Below are positions 38,869 to 46,854 of a stretch of 64,000 nt of DNA, piece by piece. A program made the translations under genes and the position numbers. This DNA comes from Vogesella sp. LIG4 (GTDB lineage Bacteria > Pseudomonadota > Gammaproteobacteria > Burkholderiales > Chromobacteriaceae): NCBI RefSeq assembly GCF_900090205.1, contig NZ_LT607802.1, forward strand, positions 2,346,554 to 2,410,553, in the 5' to 3' direction. Position 1 is the first letter of the stretch, and the number at the start of each line of letters is the position of its first letter. Below the pieces are notes generated by a model. It was not told the DNA's origin, did not search any database, and saw nothing but the letters and a program-made list of their open reading frames with translations.

Positions 38869-40797
38869 ATGTCGCAAGCCGCCTTGCCACCTTTCGAACG
38901 CGAACGGCTGTCCCTGCTGCTGGCGCTGCAATTGCTTGACACGCCAGCGGAGGTGGCATTCGACCGCATCACCCGGCTGGCCAGCCAGCTGCTGCAGGTG
39001 CCTATCGCGCTGGTGTCGCTGGTGGACGAAAAGCGGCAATGGTTTAAATCCCGGGTAGGGCTGGAGGCGCAGGAAACGCCGCGCGAGTTTGCCTTCTGCG
39101 CCCATGCCCTCCTGCAGGCGGCGCCGCTGGTCGTGGAGGACGCCACCCGCGACAGCCGCTTTGCCGACAACCCGCTGGTTACCACCGCGCCGGGCATTCG
39201 CTTCTACGCCGGCGTACAGCTGCTGTCGCGGCAGGGCTACCCGCTGGGCACGCTGTGCGTCATCGACACCGTGCCCAGGACGTTGGCCGCATCGCAGCTG
39301 GCGGTATTGCAGGATCTGGCCGGCATCGTGACCGAGCAGCTGCAGCAGCGCGAGCGCTCGCAGCAGGCGCAAAAGCAGATCGAGGAAGCGCAGCAGCTGC
39401 TGCGCGAGCGCGAACAGCGGCTGCGGCTGATATTCGAGCATGCCGGCGTGGGCATTGCGCTGCTGGGGCCGGATGGCGGCTGGTTCAGTGTCAACGACAC
39501 CCTGAGCCAGATCACCGGCTACCCGCGTGAGGAGCTGCTGGCGCTGCGCTTTGCCGACCTGGCCTACCCGGCAGACGCCGCCATTGGCGCGGCGGAGCAT
39601 GCCGCCATGTTGCGCGGCAAGATCGACCGCTACCAGGTGGAAAAGCGCTACCTGTGCCGCGACGGCAGCCTGCGCTGGGTCAGCCTGGTCGTCACCCGGC
39701 AGTACCAGCAGCAGGACCAGCAGCATTACCTGATCGTCATCGTCAAGGATATCCAGGCGCGCAAGGCCGCCGAGGCCGAGCTGCTTGGCCTGCGGCAGGA
39801 GCTGGAACAGCGGGTGCAGGAGCGCACTGCGCAGCTGCAGCAGTCCAACAACCGGCTGTCGGCGGCGGTGGGGCGGCAGAGGCAGATCGAACAGCAGCTG
39901 CGCAAGCGCGAGGCCGAGCTGACCGCGGTGCTGGAGCATGCCAGCGAGGCCTATATCTGCATCGACGAACACGGCCTGGTGATTGCCTGGAACCGGCAGG
40001 CCAGCGAGACCTTCGGCTGGGCGGCGGACGAGGTGCTGGGCAAGCCGCTGGCCGAGCTGATCATTCCGCCGCCGATGCGCAGCGCCCACCACGGCGGTTT
40101 GCTGCGTTACCTGCAAACCGGCGAGGCGGTGGTGCTCGACCACCGGCTGGAGCTGCCGGCGCTGACCAGGGACGGGCGCACCATTCCGGTGGAAATGAGC
40201 ATCCGCGCACTGCAGCTGGAGGACCAGCTGATTTTCAGTGCCTTCCTGCATGACATCTCCGAGCGCAAGGCCGCCGAGCAGCAGCGCGAGTTCGAGGCGC
40301 GCCACGATGCGCTGACCGGGCTGCCGAACCGGCGGGCCTTCTTCGAGCGCCTGCGCGCAGCCCAGACCCGGGTGCAGGAGGGCGACGAGTCACTGGCGCT
40401 GCTGTTCATCGACCTGGACGGCTTCAAGGAAGTGAACGACCGCTTCGGCCACGATGCCGGCGACAGCGTGCTGCGTGAAGTGGCATCGCGCCTGCGCAGC
40501 ATGGCGACCGATGGTGCCAGCATCGCCCGCCTGGGCGGCGACGAGATGATCATCCTGCTGCAGCGCCCGGTGCTGGGCGAGAGTGCCGTGCAGGCGCTGG
40601 CCGAGCAGGTACGCAGCGTGGTGGGCCAGCCGGTGCCGCTGGGAGAGGCTGGCGCGCAGGCGCAGGTCAGCGCCAGCATCGGCATTGCCATGCAGCAGCC
40701 GGGCGAGACGATCAGCCCGGACCAGCTGGTGGCCCGGGCTGACAAGGCGATGTACGGTGCCAAGCGCAGCGGCAAGGCCAGGGTGCGCTGGGGATAA
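38869..40797 (+). CDS. Diguanylate cyclase with GAF and two PAS domains (GGDEM motif)
   Basis: 642-aa signalling protein. An N-terminal GAF domain (residues about 15-160) is followed by a coiled stretch, a PAS domain (about 180-305), a second coiled coil rich in Gln/Arg, a second PAS domain (about 345-465) and a GGDEF domain (about 475-640). The active-site loop reads ARLGGDEMIIL: the catalytic GGDE is kept but the usual Phe is Met. The RxxD inhibitory site is missing at the expected position. No EAL domain. It should make cyclic di-GMP, if active, in response to small molecules or redox. The ATG at 38869 has GGAG 7 bp upstream. Confidence 0.9.
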   Translation: MSQAALPPFERERLSLLLALQLLDTPAEVAFDRITRLASQLLQVPIALVSLVDEKRQWFKSRVGLEAQETPREFAFCAHALLQAAPLVVEDATRDSRFADNPLVTTAPGIRFYAGVQLLSRQGYPLGTLCVIDTVPRTLAASQLAVLQDLAGIVTEQLQQRERSQQAQKQIEEAQQLLREREQRLRLIFEHAGVGIALLGPDGGWFSVNDTLSQITGYPREELLALRFADLAYPADAAIGAAEHAAMLRGKIDRYQVEKRYLCRDGSLRWVSLVVTRQYQQQDQQHYLIVIVKDIQARKAAEAELLGLRQELEQRVQERTAQLQQSNNRLSAAVGRQRQIEQQLRKREAELTAVLEHASEAYICIDEHGLVIAWNRQASETFGWAADEVLGKPLAELIIPPPMRSAHHGGLLRYLQTGEAVVLDHRLELPALTRDGRTIPVEMSIRALQLEDQLIFSAFLHDISERKAAEQQREFEARHDALTGLPNRRAFFERLRAAQTRVQEGDESLALLFIDLDGFKEVNDRFGHDAGDSVLREVASRLRSMATDGASIARLGGDEMIILLQRPVLGESAVQALAEQVRSVVGQPVPLGEAGAQAQVSASIGIAMQQPGETISPDQLVARADKAMYGAKRSGKARVRWG

Positions 40798-40833
40798 GCG
40801 CGCCGGAAGCTGGTTGCTGCAGCGACTTTGCTT

Positions 40834-40852
40834 TATACCCCTGTGGGGTATA
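40834..40852. promoter_or_regulatory. CsoR-type copper operator upstream of copA
   Basis: Perfect palindrome TATACCCCTGTGGGGTATA, the shape of CsoR/RcnR-family operators (TACCCC..GGGGTA). It lies 35 bp before the copA start and probably overlaps its promoter. The regulator gene is not in the window. Confidence 0.75.
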
Positions 40853-40886
40853 TCATGAGGCCATGATCCGAGTGCCGAGGGCCACC

Positions 40887-43244
40887 ATGAGCCAGCAAAC
40901 CGTCACCCTGCCTGTACAGGGCATGACCTGCGCCGCCTGCGCGCAGCGTATCGAGAAAGTACTGAACCGCCTGCCCGGCGTCAGCGCCAATGTCAGCTTC
41001 GCCAGCGAATCCGCCCGCATCGATTTCGACCCGGCGCAGCAGGATGTCACCGCACTGCGCGGCGCCATCGGCAAGGCCGGTTTTGCCGTGCCGGAAGCCA
41101 GCCTGCAGCTGGCGGTGTCCGGCATGACCTGCGTGGCCTGCGCGCAGCGCATCGAGAAAGTGCTGAACCGCCTGCCCGGCGTTGCGGCCAACGTCAACTT
41201 CGCCACCGAAACCGCCAGCGTGCATTTTCCCGCCGGCAGCCTGCAGGCCGACGCGGTAATCGCCGCCATCCGCCGCGCAGGCTACGACGCCACGCTGCAG
41301 AGCGACGACAGCGCCGAGCGCAGCGCGCGCGAGCGGCAGCACTACCAGCGCGAGCTGGCCTGGTTCGGGTTGTCGCTGCTGCTGACACTGCCGTTTGCCG
41401 GCGAGATGTGGATGATGGCCGGCGGAAGCGGCCAGCACGGCTGGCTGCCGCGCATGTGGCAGCTGGCGCTGGCCACTCCGGTGCAGCTGCTGGTGGGCTG
41501 GCGTTTTTACCGTGGTGCCTGGCTGGCGCTGCGCGGCGGTGCGGCCAACATGGATGTGCTGGTGGCGCTGGGCACCAGCATGGCCTGGCTGTGGTCGGCT
41601 TGGGTCACCCTGGGCGGGCGCCACGATCTGTATGTGTACTTTGAAGCCAGCACGGTGATCATCACCCTGGTGCTGATGGGCAAGCTGCTGGAGGCGCGCG
41701 CCAAGCGCCGTACCGCCGGCGCCATCGAAAGCCTGCTGGCGCTGTCGCCCAAGACCGCGCGGGTGGAGCGCGACGGGCAACTGCTGGAGCTGGCCATCGC
41801 CCAACTGCAGGCCGGCGACCTGGTGATCGTGCGCCATGGCGAACGGCTGGCGGTGGATGGCGAGGTGGAGGCCGGCCAGGCGGTGCTGGACGAAAGCCTG
41901 CTCACCGGCGAGAGCCTGCCGGTGGAGCGCACCGTGGGCGACCGCGTCTACGCCGGCACCCAGAACAGCGGCGGCATGCTCAAGGTGCGCGCCCGCAGCG
42001 TGGGCAGCCACACCCAGCTGGCCGCCATCGTGCGCGCGGTGGCGGAGGCGCAGGGCAGCAAGGCGCCGATCCAGGCGCTGGCCGACCGCATCGCTGCCGT
42101 ATTCGTGCCGGCGGTGCTGAGCATTGCGCTGCTTACTTTCCTGCTCAGCGGCTGGCTGCTGGCCGACTGGCCACGCGCCATCATCCACGCGGTGGCGGTG
42201 CTGGTGATTGCCTGCCCGTGTGCGCTGGGCCTGGCCACGCCGACGGCGGTAATGGTGGGCATGGGCAACGGCGCACGGCGCGGGGTGCTGTTCCGCAATG
42301 CCACCGCGCTGCAGCACGCCGCCGAACTGGATCTGCTGGTGGTGGACAAGACCGGCACGCTGACGGTGGGCAAGCCGCAGCTGACCGACATCGTGCCGCT
42401 GACTGCGGGGGATGAGGCGCAGTGGCTGGCGTGGGCGGCGGCGCTGGAGCAGGGCGCCGAGCACCCGCTGGCACAGGCGGTACTGGCCGCCGCCAGCGCA
42501 CGCCAGCTGCCGCTGGCGGCGGTGGAAGGTTTTGCCGCCACCATCGGCAAGGGAGTGGACGCCACGCTGCCGGGCGTGGGCCGGCTGCGGCTGGGCACGC
42601 CGGACTGGGTGCTGGGCGAGGTGCCGGCCGCGGCGCAGCCGCTGTACGCCGCCGGCAAGACGGTGCTGGCACTGTCGCGCGACGGTGAAGCGCAGGCACT
42701 GCTGGCGCTTGCCGACCAGTTGCGGCCAACGTCGCCGCAGGCGGTGCAGCGCCTGGCCGAGCTGGGGGTGAAGGTGGCGATGCTCACCGGCGACAAGCCG
42801 GAAACCGCCGCCACCATTGCCCACCAGGCCGGCATCGGCGAAGTGCATGCCGGGCAGAGCCCGCAGGACAAGGCGGCGCAGATCCGCCAGTGGCAGGCGC
42901 AGGGCCTGCGCGTGGCCATGGTGGGCGACGGCATCAACGATGCGCCGGCGCTGGCGGCGGCCAACGTCAGCTTTGCCATGGGTGCCGGTGCCGACGTGGC
43001 CATCGAGGCGGCGGACGTGACGCTGATGCACGGCGACCTGCTGCATCTGGCCGACGCCATCCGCCTGTCGCGCGCCACCATGGGCAAGATTCGCCAGAAC
43101 CTGTTCTTTGCCTTCGTCTACAACGTGCTGGGTATTCCGCTGGCGGCGCTGGGCATGCTCAACCCGGTGATTGCCGGCGCGGCGATGGCGGCCAGCTCGG
43201 TATCGGTGGTGAGCAACTCGCTGCTGCTGCGCCGCTGGCGCTGA
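40887..43244 (+). CDS. copA: Copper-translocating P-type ATPase
   Basis: 785-aa P1B-type ATPase for Cu(I) export. Two N-terminal heavy-metal domains carry GMTCAACAQ and GMTCVACAQ and are alike even at DNA level. The membrane CPC motif is in IACPCALGLATPT; the phosphorylation site is DKTGTLT, the HP motif lies in EHPLAQAV, and the hinge is GDGINDAPAL. MAASSVSVVSNSLLLRRW ends the last helix. The ATG at 40887 (GAGG 8 bp upstream) was chosen; an in-frame ATG at 40863 is close to the operator. Regulation by copper is suggested by the CsoR-like operator. Confidence 0.95.
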   Translation: MSQQTVTLPVQGMTCAACAQRIEKVLNRLPGVSANVSFASESARIDFDPAQQDVTALRGAIGKAGFAVPEASLQLAVSGMTCVACAQRIEKVLNRLPGVAANVNFATETASVHFPAGSLQADAVIAAIRRAGYDATLQSDDSAERSARERQHYQRELAWFGLSLLLTLPFAGEMWMMAGGSGQHGWLPRMWQLALATPVQLLVGWRFYRGAWLALRGGAANMDVLVALGTSMAWLWSAWVTLGGRHDLYVYFEASTVIITLVLMGKLLEARAKRRTAGAIESLLALSPKTARVERDGQLLELAIAQLQAGDLVIVRHGERLAVDGEVEAGQAVLDESLLTGESLPVERTVGDRVYAGTQNSGGMLKVRARSVGSHTQLAAIVRAVAEAQGSKAPIQALADRIAAVFVPAVLSIALLTFLLSGWLLADWPRAIIHAVAVLVIACPCALGLATPTAVMVGMGNGARRGVLFRNATALQHAAELDLLVVDKTGTLTVGKPQLTDIVPLTAGDEAQWLAWAAALEQGAEHPLAQAVLAAASARQLPLAAVEGFAATIGKGVDATLPGVGRLRLGTPDWVLGEVPAAAQPLYAAGKTVLALSRDGEAQALLALADQLRPTSPQAVQRLAELGVKVAMLTGDKPETAATIAHQAGIGEVHAGQSPQDKAAQIRQWQAQGLRVAMVGDGINDAPALAAANVSFAMGAGADVAIEAADVTLMHGDLLHLADAIRLSRATMGKIRQNLFFAFVYNVLGIPLAALGMLNPVIAGAAMAASSVSVVSNSLLLRRWR

Positions 43245-43297
43245 GGCGGAAGGTTGGCCGCAAGGCTGCTGCTTGGCGCTGGGACACCAGGAATGCA

Positions 43298-43321
43298 AAA
43301 ACCCGCCGGAAGGCGGGTTTT
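43298..43321. terminator. Terminator between copA and the 59-aa gene
   Basis: Stem AAAACCCGCC / GGCGGGTTTT with a GGAA loop, usable on both strands between converging genes. A copy of GTTGGCCGCA lies just after the copA stop. Confidence 0.85.
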
Positions 43322-43337
43322 CTGTGAGTGCTACGGC

Positions 43338-43517
43338 TTACGCCGCGGTGACGAAGGCATCACCCTGGTAGCAGGCGCTTTCGATGCCGAACGCCGAGCG
43401 GAAGGTCACCATGAAGCGGCGGCCGATTTGCTGGATGGACAGTACTTCAAACGCGATAGTCGAATTGTCGATTTGCTGGGTGATGTGATCACCCTGTTTC
43501 AGTTCTTTGATTTTCAT
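43338..43517 (-). CDS. Small protein of unknown function (59 aa), paralog of 4728-4913
   Basis: 59-aa protein starting MKIKELKQGDHITQQ and ending AFVTAA, with a good ribosome binding site (CAAGGAAATACCC before ATG). It shares length, the IGRRF-x-VT-x-R core, the G-I-ES motif and the end with the 61-aa protein at 4728-4913. It lies 36 bp downstream of infA on the same strand and is probably cotranscribed with it. I do not recognise the family. The conserved pattern and good translation signals argue that it is a real gene. Confidence 0.75.
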   Translation of the reverse strand: MKIKELKQGDHITQQIDNSTIAFEVLSIQQIGRRFMVTFRSAFGIESACYQGDAFVTAA

Positions 43518-43553
43518 TGGGTATTTCCTTGCGGCTACCCATGCGGGTGGCCG

Positions 43554-43814
43554 TTAATAGCGGCGCCTTGCGGGAGCCGCGTTTTCTATTTTTGCGGTTG
43601 GGTGGCGGAAATTGATGCGCCCCTTGGTGAGATCATAGGGCGACATTTCCACCGTGACTCGGTCGCCGACCAGCACGCGAATGCGGTGCAGCTTCATCTT
43701 GCCCGAGCCGTAAGCGAGAATCTCCACGTTGTTATCGAGCCGGACGCGGAAACGCGACTCCGGCAGCATCTCGATGACTACGCCTTGCAATTCGATCATG
43801 TCTTCTTTGGACAC
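43554..43814 (-). CDS. infA: Translation initiation factor IF-1
   Basis: 86-aa S1-fold IF-1: [20 protein letters not shown] at the start, then [33 protein letters not shown]. It has a C-terminal extension of about 15 residues ([15 protein letters not shown]) compared with E. coli IF-1 (72 aa), as in the second infA of many betaproteobacteria. The start is GTG, supported by GGAG 6 bp upstream and by the family N-terminus (usually M-A-K-E-D). It is outside the ribosomal protein operon. Confidence 0.93.
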   Translation of the reverse strand: MSKEDMIELQGVVIEMLPESRFRVRLDNNVEILAYGSGKMKLHRIRVLVGDRVTVEMSPYDLTKGRINFRHPTAKIENAAPARRRY

Positions 43815-44123
43815 GGTAGCTCCGATTCTGAAAATGGCAGCGCGCCACACGTGTAGAAACACGGTGGAATGGCGAATGGCTTCGTAAACCTGAGCGGAAA
43901 TTGCTGTACGAGGTGACAGCAGTTAAGGCAAGGCAGGCGGCTGTTGGGTAACCGCCTAGAGAAGAGTCAGCCGGCAGTTTGACGATAAATGCTTGATTTG
44001 TCAAATTTTATTGTTCTGGCGTTGCGTGGAGGGGCTGTCGTGCAGGGCTGCCGGGCCTGCAGCAAGGCGATGCTGCAGGCTCGTCATGGCCGGTTTGAGA
44101 GGCTGACGGCCTGCTGTTTGGCG
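43815..44123. other. Intergenic stretch, no gene seen
   Basis: 309 bp between infA (start) and the LysE-type gene (stop), both on the reverse strand. It must hold the infA promoter. A weak hairpin GGCGG..CCGCC is seen at about 43936-43956. Nothing else recognised. Confidence 0.45.
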
Positions 44124-44753
44124 TCATCGCTGCGCCAGCATCGGCGCCAATACCTGCCACGCCATGCCGGCGGCAAAAACCAGCAACAGCATCCCGCATA
44201 GCCGATCCACCCAGTTGCGACCGCGCGCGCCCAGCCTGGCCAGCAGCCGCCCGCCACCATAGGCCAGCAGCAGCCACCACAGGGCAGAGCCGCAGAACAC
44301 GCCCAGTACCATCAGCACCGCCTCGCGGCCGGCGGGGGCGTGGCCGCCGGCCAGGCCGGCGAATACCGCGATGAAAGACAGAATGGTCATCGGGTTGGTC
44401 AGCGTCAGTGCCAGGGCGCTGCTGTAGGCGCCGAGCAGCCGGCCGCCCTCGCGGGCGTTGGCCGCAAGCTCGGCAGGCGGGCGGCGCAGCGTGGCCAGCC
44501 CCAGGTAGCACAGCACCACGCTGCCGGCCAGCGCCAGCGGCGTGGCCAGCGCGGTGAGCCAGCCTATCAGCACCCCCATGCCGGCAGCGCCCACGCTGGC
44601 ATACAGCGCATCGGCAGTGGCAGCGCCCAGGCCAGTGGCCAGCCCGCGCGCCGGGCCGTGGCGCAGCGTGCGCTCGATGCACAGCAGGCCGATGGGGCCG
44701 ACCGGCGCGGCAATCGCCAGGCCGATGGCAAGGGCTTGCATGAAGACAGCCAT
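44124..44753 (-). CDS. LysE/RhtB-family amino acid exporter
   Basis: 209-aa membrane protein with six hydrophobic helices. The start ALAIGLAIAAPVGPIGLLCIERTL matches the LysE family signature, and LTLTNPMTILSFIAVFAGL in the middle holds the family Asn-Pro motif. It should export an amino acid. It is divergent from an Lrp/AsnC-type regulator gene with a 128-bp gap, the usual pairing of such exporters with their regulator. The transported amino acid is not shown by the sequence. Confidence 0.9.
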   Translation of the reverse strand: MAVFMQALAIGLAIAAPVGPIGLLCIERTLRHGPARGLATGLGAATADALYASVGAAGMGVLIGWLTALATPLALAGSVVLCYLGLATLRRPPAELAANAREGGRLLGAYSSALALTLTNPMTILSFIAVFAGLAGGHAPAGREAVLMVLGVFCGSALWWLLLAYGGGRLLARLGARGRNWVDRLCGMLLLVFAAGMAWQVLAPMLAQR

Positions 44754-44881
44754 GGTTCACTCCCGTACAGATCGAATATAGCTAGTGTGCCGGTGACGGC
44801 AGCGCGCAGCCATGCCATGCTGCAGGCAGGGCACATGGTGTGCCTGCAAATTTCAGGTCAAACCGCAAACGGACCTTACAA

Positions 44882-45325
44882 ATGGAAATTGACGCGAAAT
44901 CCTGGGCCATCCTGGAGGCACTGCAGGCCAATGCACGCCAGTCTCTGACCGAGCTGGCGCAAGGTGTGGGCATGTCGCTGCCGGCGGTGTCGGAGCGGGT
45001 GAAACGGCTGGAGGAGGGCGGGGTGATCCGCGGCTACCACGCGGTGGTGGCGCCACTGAAAACCGGCTATGCGCTGTCGGCGCTGGTGGGCATTACCGTG
45101 CCGCAGCCGGCCAAGAAAACCCTGCTGGACCGGCTGGCGGCCATGCCGGAAGTGCAGGAATGCCACCATGTCACCGGTAACGATTCCTACGTATTCCGCC
45201 TGCTGGCGCGTGATGTGTCACATCTGGAACTGCTGGTGTCGCGGCTGAATGACCTGGGCGAGACGCGCACCAGCATCATCCTGTCCACGCCCATCAGCCT
45301 GCGGCCGGTGCTGCCGCCGAGGTAG
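44882..45325 (+). CDS. Lrp/AsnC-family transcriptional regulator
   Basis: 147-aa regulator: N-terminal winged helix-turn-helix (MEIDAKSWAILEALQANAR, then LTELAQGVGMSLPAVSERVKRLEEGGVIRGY) and a C-terminal RAM effector domain (ECHHVTGNDSYVFRLLARD). It probably controls the divergent LysE-type exporter in response to an amino acid. The ATG at 44882 is the canonical start; an in-frame upstream reading from 44840 adds unrelated residues. Confidence 0.92.
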   Translation: MEIDAKSWAILEALQANARQSLTELAQGVGMSLPAVSERVKRLEEGGVIRGYHAVVAPLKTGYALSALVGITVPQPAKKTLLDRLAAMPEVQECHHVTGNDSYVFRLLARDVSHLELLVSRLNDLGETRTSIILSTPISLRPVLPPR

Positions 45326-45400
45326 CGGGCTGTGGCTGCAAAGCAGCGATAAGCGCAACGCCAATGCCGCTAATCAGTGCATGGCGTCAACTGTGCCGGC

Positions 45401-45679
45401 TTAAGCGGCGCTGTCTCCGCGGCGTTTCACTTCTTCCCGCAGCTTCAGGCTCAGGATGATGCCTGCCAGCAATAACGTGATGGCATTGGCCGCGATCACC
45501 GGGCTGGCCCCCAGCTGAATGCCGTAGAACAGCCACAACGCCACGCCGCCGACAAACATCAGGTACATGGAAAGGGAAATGCTGCGCAAATCCCGGGTGC
45601 GGATGGCTTGCCACACTTGCGGGAGAAAGCTTGCGGTGGTGAGGAAGGCTGCCAGGTAGCCGTAATATTCTATATTCAT
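45401..45679 (-). CDS. SemiSWEET-type small transporter
   Basis: 92-aa protein with three predicted membrane helices and the PQ-loop segment FLPQVWQAIRTRD, typical of bacterial SemiSWEET proteins, which dimerise to move small sugars. The ATG at 45679 gives the normal length. No sugar genes are nearby. Substrate unknown. Confidence 0.85.
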   Translation of the reverse strand: MNIEYYGYLAAFLTTASFLPQVWQAIRTRDLRSISLSMYLMFVGGVALWLFYGIQLGASPVIAANAITLLLAGIILSLKLREEVKRRGDSAA

Positions 45680-46109
45680 GATGTTGAGTGCCACTTTACT
45701 GTCGCACAAGCGTGCATGCTTCTATTGTATATCATTTTGTTGCAATGCAGCATATTTGCACTGGCTGGCAATCCCGGCGTTGGCAAGCTCATGTTGCTAT
45801 GAGCCTCTTGCATGCGCCGGGCACGAAACGGCAGCGTGTGCGCCGGCTGGCATGTGGCTGGCAGCCGGCTCTGTATCGATACCTGTGCGGTAGCTGCAAG
45901 GTTTCAAGCAGTCAGGCAGGCATGGCTAGCCCATGAGGCGTACGGCAGCGGCAACTGGGGCCAATTTGGGGTAGTGCACTGCCAGAAGCCCTTGCCCAGG
46001 CTGGCAAGAGCACCGCCTGTGATGTGCTGCATCAAGCCAACAAAAAAAGACAGCACGGCGTGAGCCGGTGCTGTCCTTTTTGTTGGGTGCCGGGGTGAGC
46101 AGGCCGCGC
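45680..46109. other. Intergenic stretch up to the displaced rlmD end
   Basis: 430 bp without a credible gene. It ends in a terminator at 46042-46083 that reads as the original rlmD terminator on the reverse strand. Confidence 0.5.
46042..46083 (-). terminator. Original rlmD terminator (now at left end of element)
   Basis: Stem GACAGCAC-GGC / GCCGGTGCTGTC (one bulge) flanked by A7 and T5 tracts. On the reverse strand it lies just after the displaced 3' end of rlmD, which supports that this side is the ancestral downstream flank. Confidence 0.75.
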
Positions 46110-46448
46110 TTATTCGCCCTGTACCTCGCCCTGCGCCTCACTGCCGGCTTCCGCCTGCCGTGCCTCGTAAGTAGCGCGCTTGTCGGCATTGGCTTGCGTG
46201 CGGGCGTGGAACTCGGCGGTGCGGGCAGCCTTTGCGGCCAACCTTTCGGCTTTTTCCGCGGCCTGCTGCTCGGCCAGCGTGGCTTCGCGCTCCAGGCGGG
46301 CGGCAATAGCGATCTCGCGAGCGGCAGCGCGCTGCGCTTCTTCCTCTGCTTCCATCGCTTCCAGCTCGGCGCGGGTCTTGCACGGGCCGGTCTTTTCGAA
46401 CCAGGCAATGGACTCCACGTGCGCGGTGTGCGGGAACATGTTAACGAT
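46110..46448 (-). pseudogene. Displaced 3' end of rlmD
   Basis: Codes for the last ~110 residues of RlmD ([20 protein letters not shown], then the Ala/Glu/Arg-rich tail) with its own stop at 46110, but has no upstream part. Bases 46135-46448 match 53936-54249 at a constant offset of 7801 bp, with about six differences, all in the first 75 bp. It is best read as the original gene end pushed aside when an element integrated within rlmD and supplied a replacement end. Confidence 0.85.
46135..46448. repeat. Left 314-bp direct repeat (att side) of the integrated element
   Basis: Direct repeat of 53936-54249. Identity stops sharply after GTTAACGAT, which should be at or next to the crossover site. 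The longest identical run is about 238 bp. Confidence 0.85.
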
Positions 46449-46854
46449 TGAAACGAGCAGCTTCAGATGCTTTGTATGCTTGTACTCCAGTAGGCAGACT
46501 CAGGCTGTCTGGGGTTGAAAAGGGTTGTAGCCCATCATGCCAGCAGATGCAGCCAAACAGCTACAGTTTTCTTGCTGCTTACATGGCATAAGATCACTTC
46601 GGCTGCCATGTATCTAATCCGCAACACCTACAGAACAATGTCTTCATGAAAACCCAATGTTTTACCATGTTGCATTTTTTTATTTTCAAATAAAATCAAT
46701 GCATTGCAATGAAATTATGGTGTGTTTCACTCTTTTCGGTGCCGTCAAGTAAAGTGGTTTTACTCAACAAGCATTAGCAACTGAGTAAACAGATATGTAT
46801 TAATGTTGATAACATAAACATATCTATTGATCACACCTGCGAGGCACGGTAGTA
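46449..46854. other. A+T-rich leader of the autotransporter gene
   Basis: 406 bp from the left junction to the autotransporter start, with no gene. It is A+T-rich after 46660 and carries two inverted repeats just before the gene (46759-46789 and 46791-46825). Confidence 0.5.
46759..46825 (+). promoter_or_regulatory. Two adjacent dyads before the autotransporter gene
   Basis: TTTACTCA-N15-TGAGTAAA at 46759-46789, directly followed by AGATATGT-N19-ACATATCT at 46791-46825. Both are perfect inverted repeats with spacings that suit dimeric regulators. They end 29 bp before the start codon. Confidence 0.5.

Noticed and set aside
46068..46451. Forward open frame over the displaced rlmD end
   Set aside because: It is the antisense of the duplicated rlmD tail; the same shadow appears at 54007-54660.
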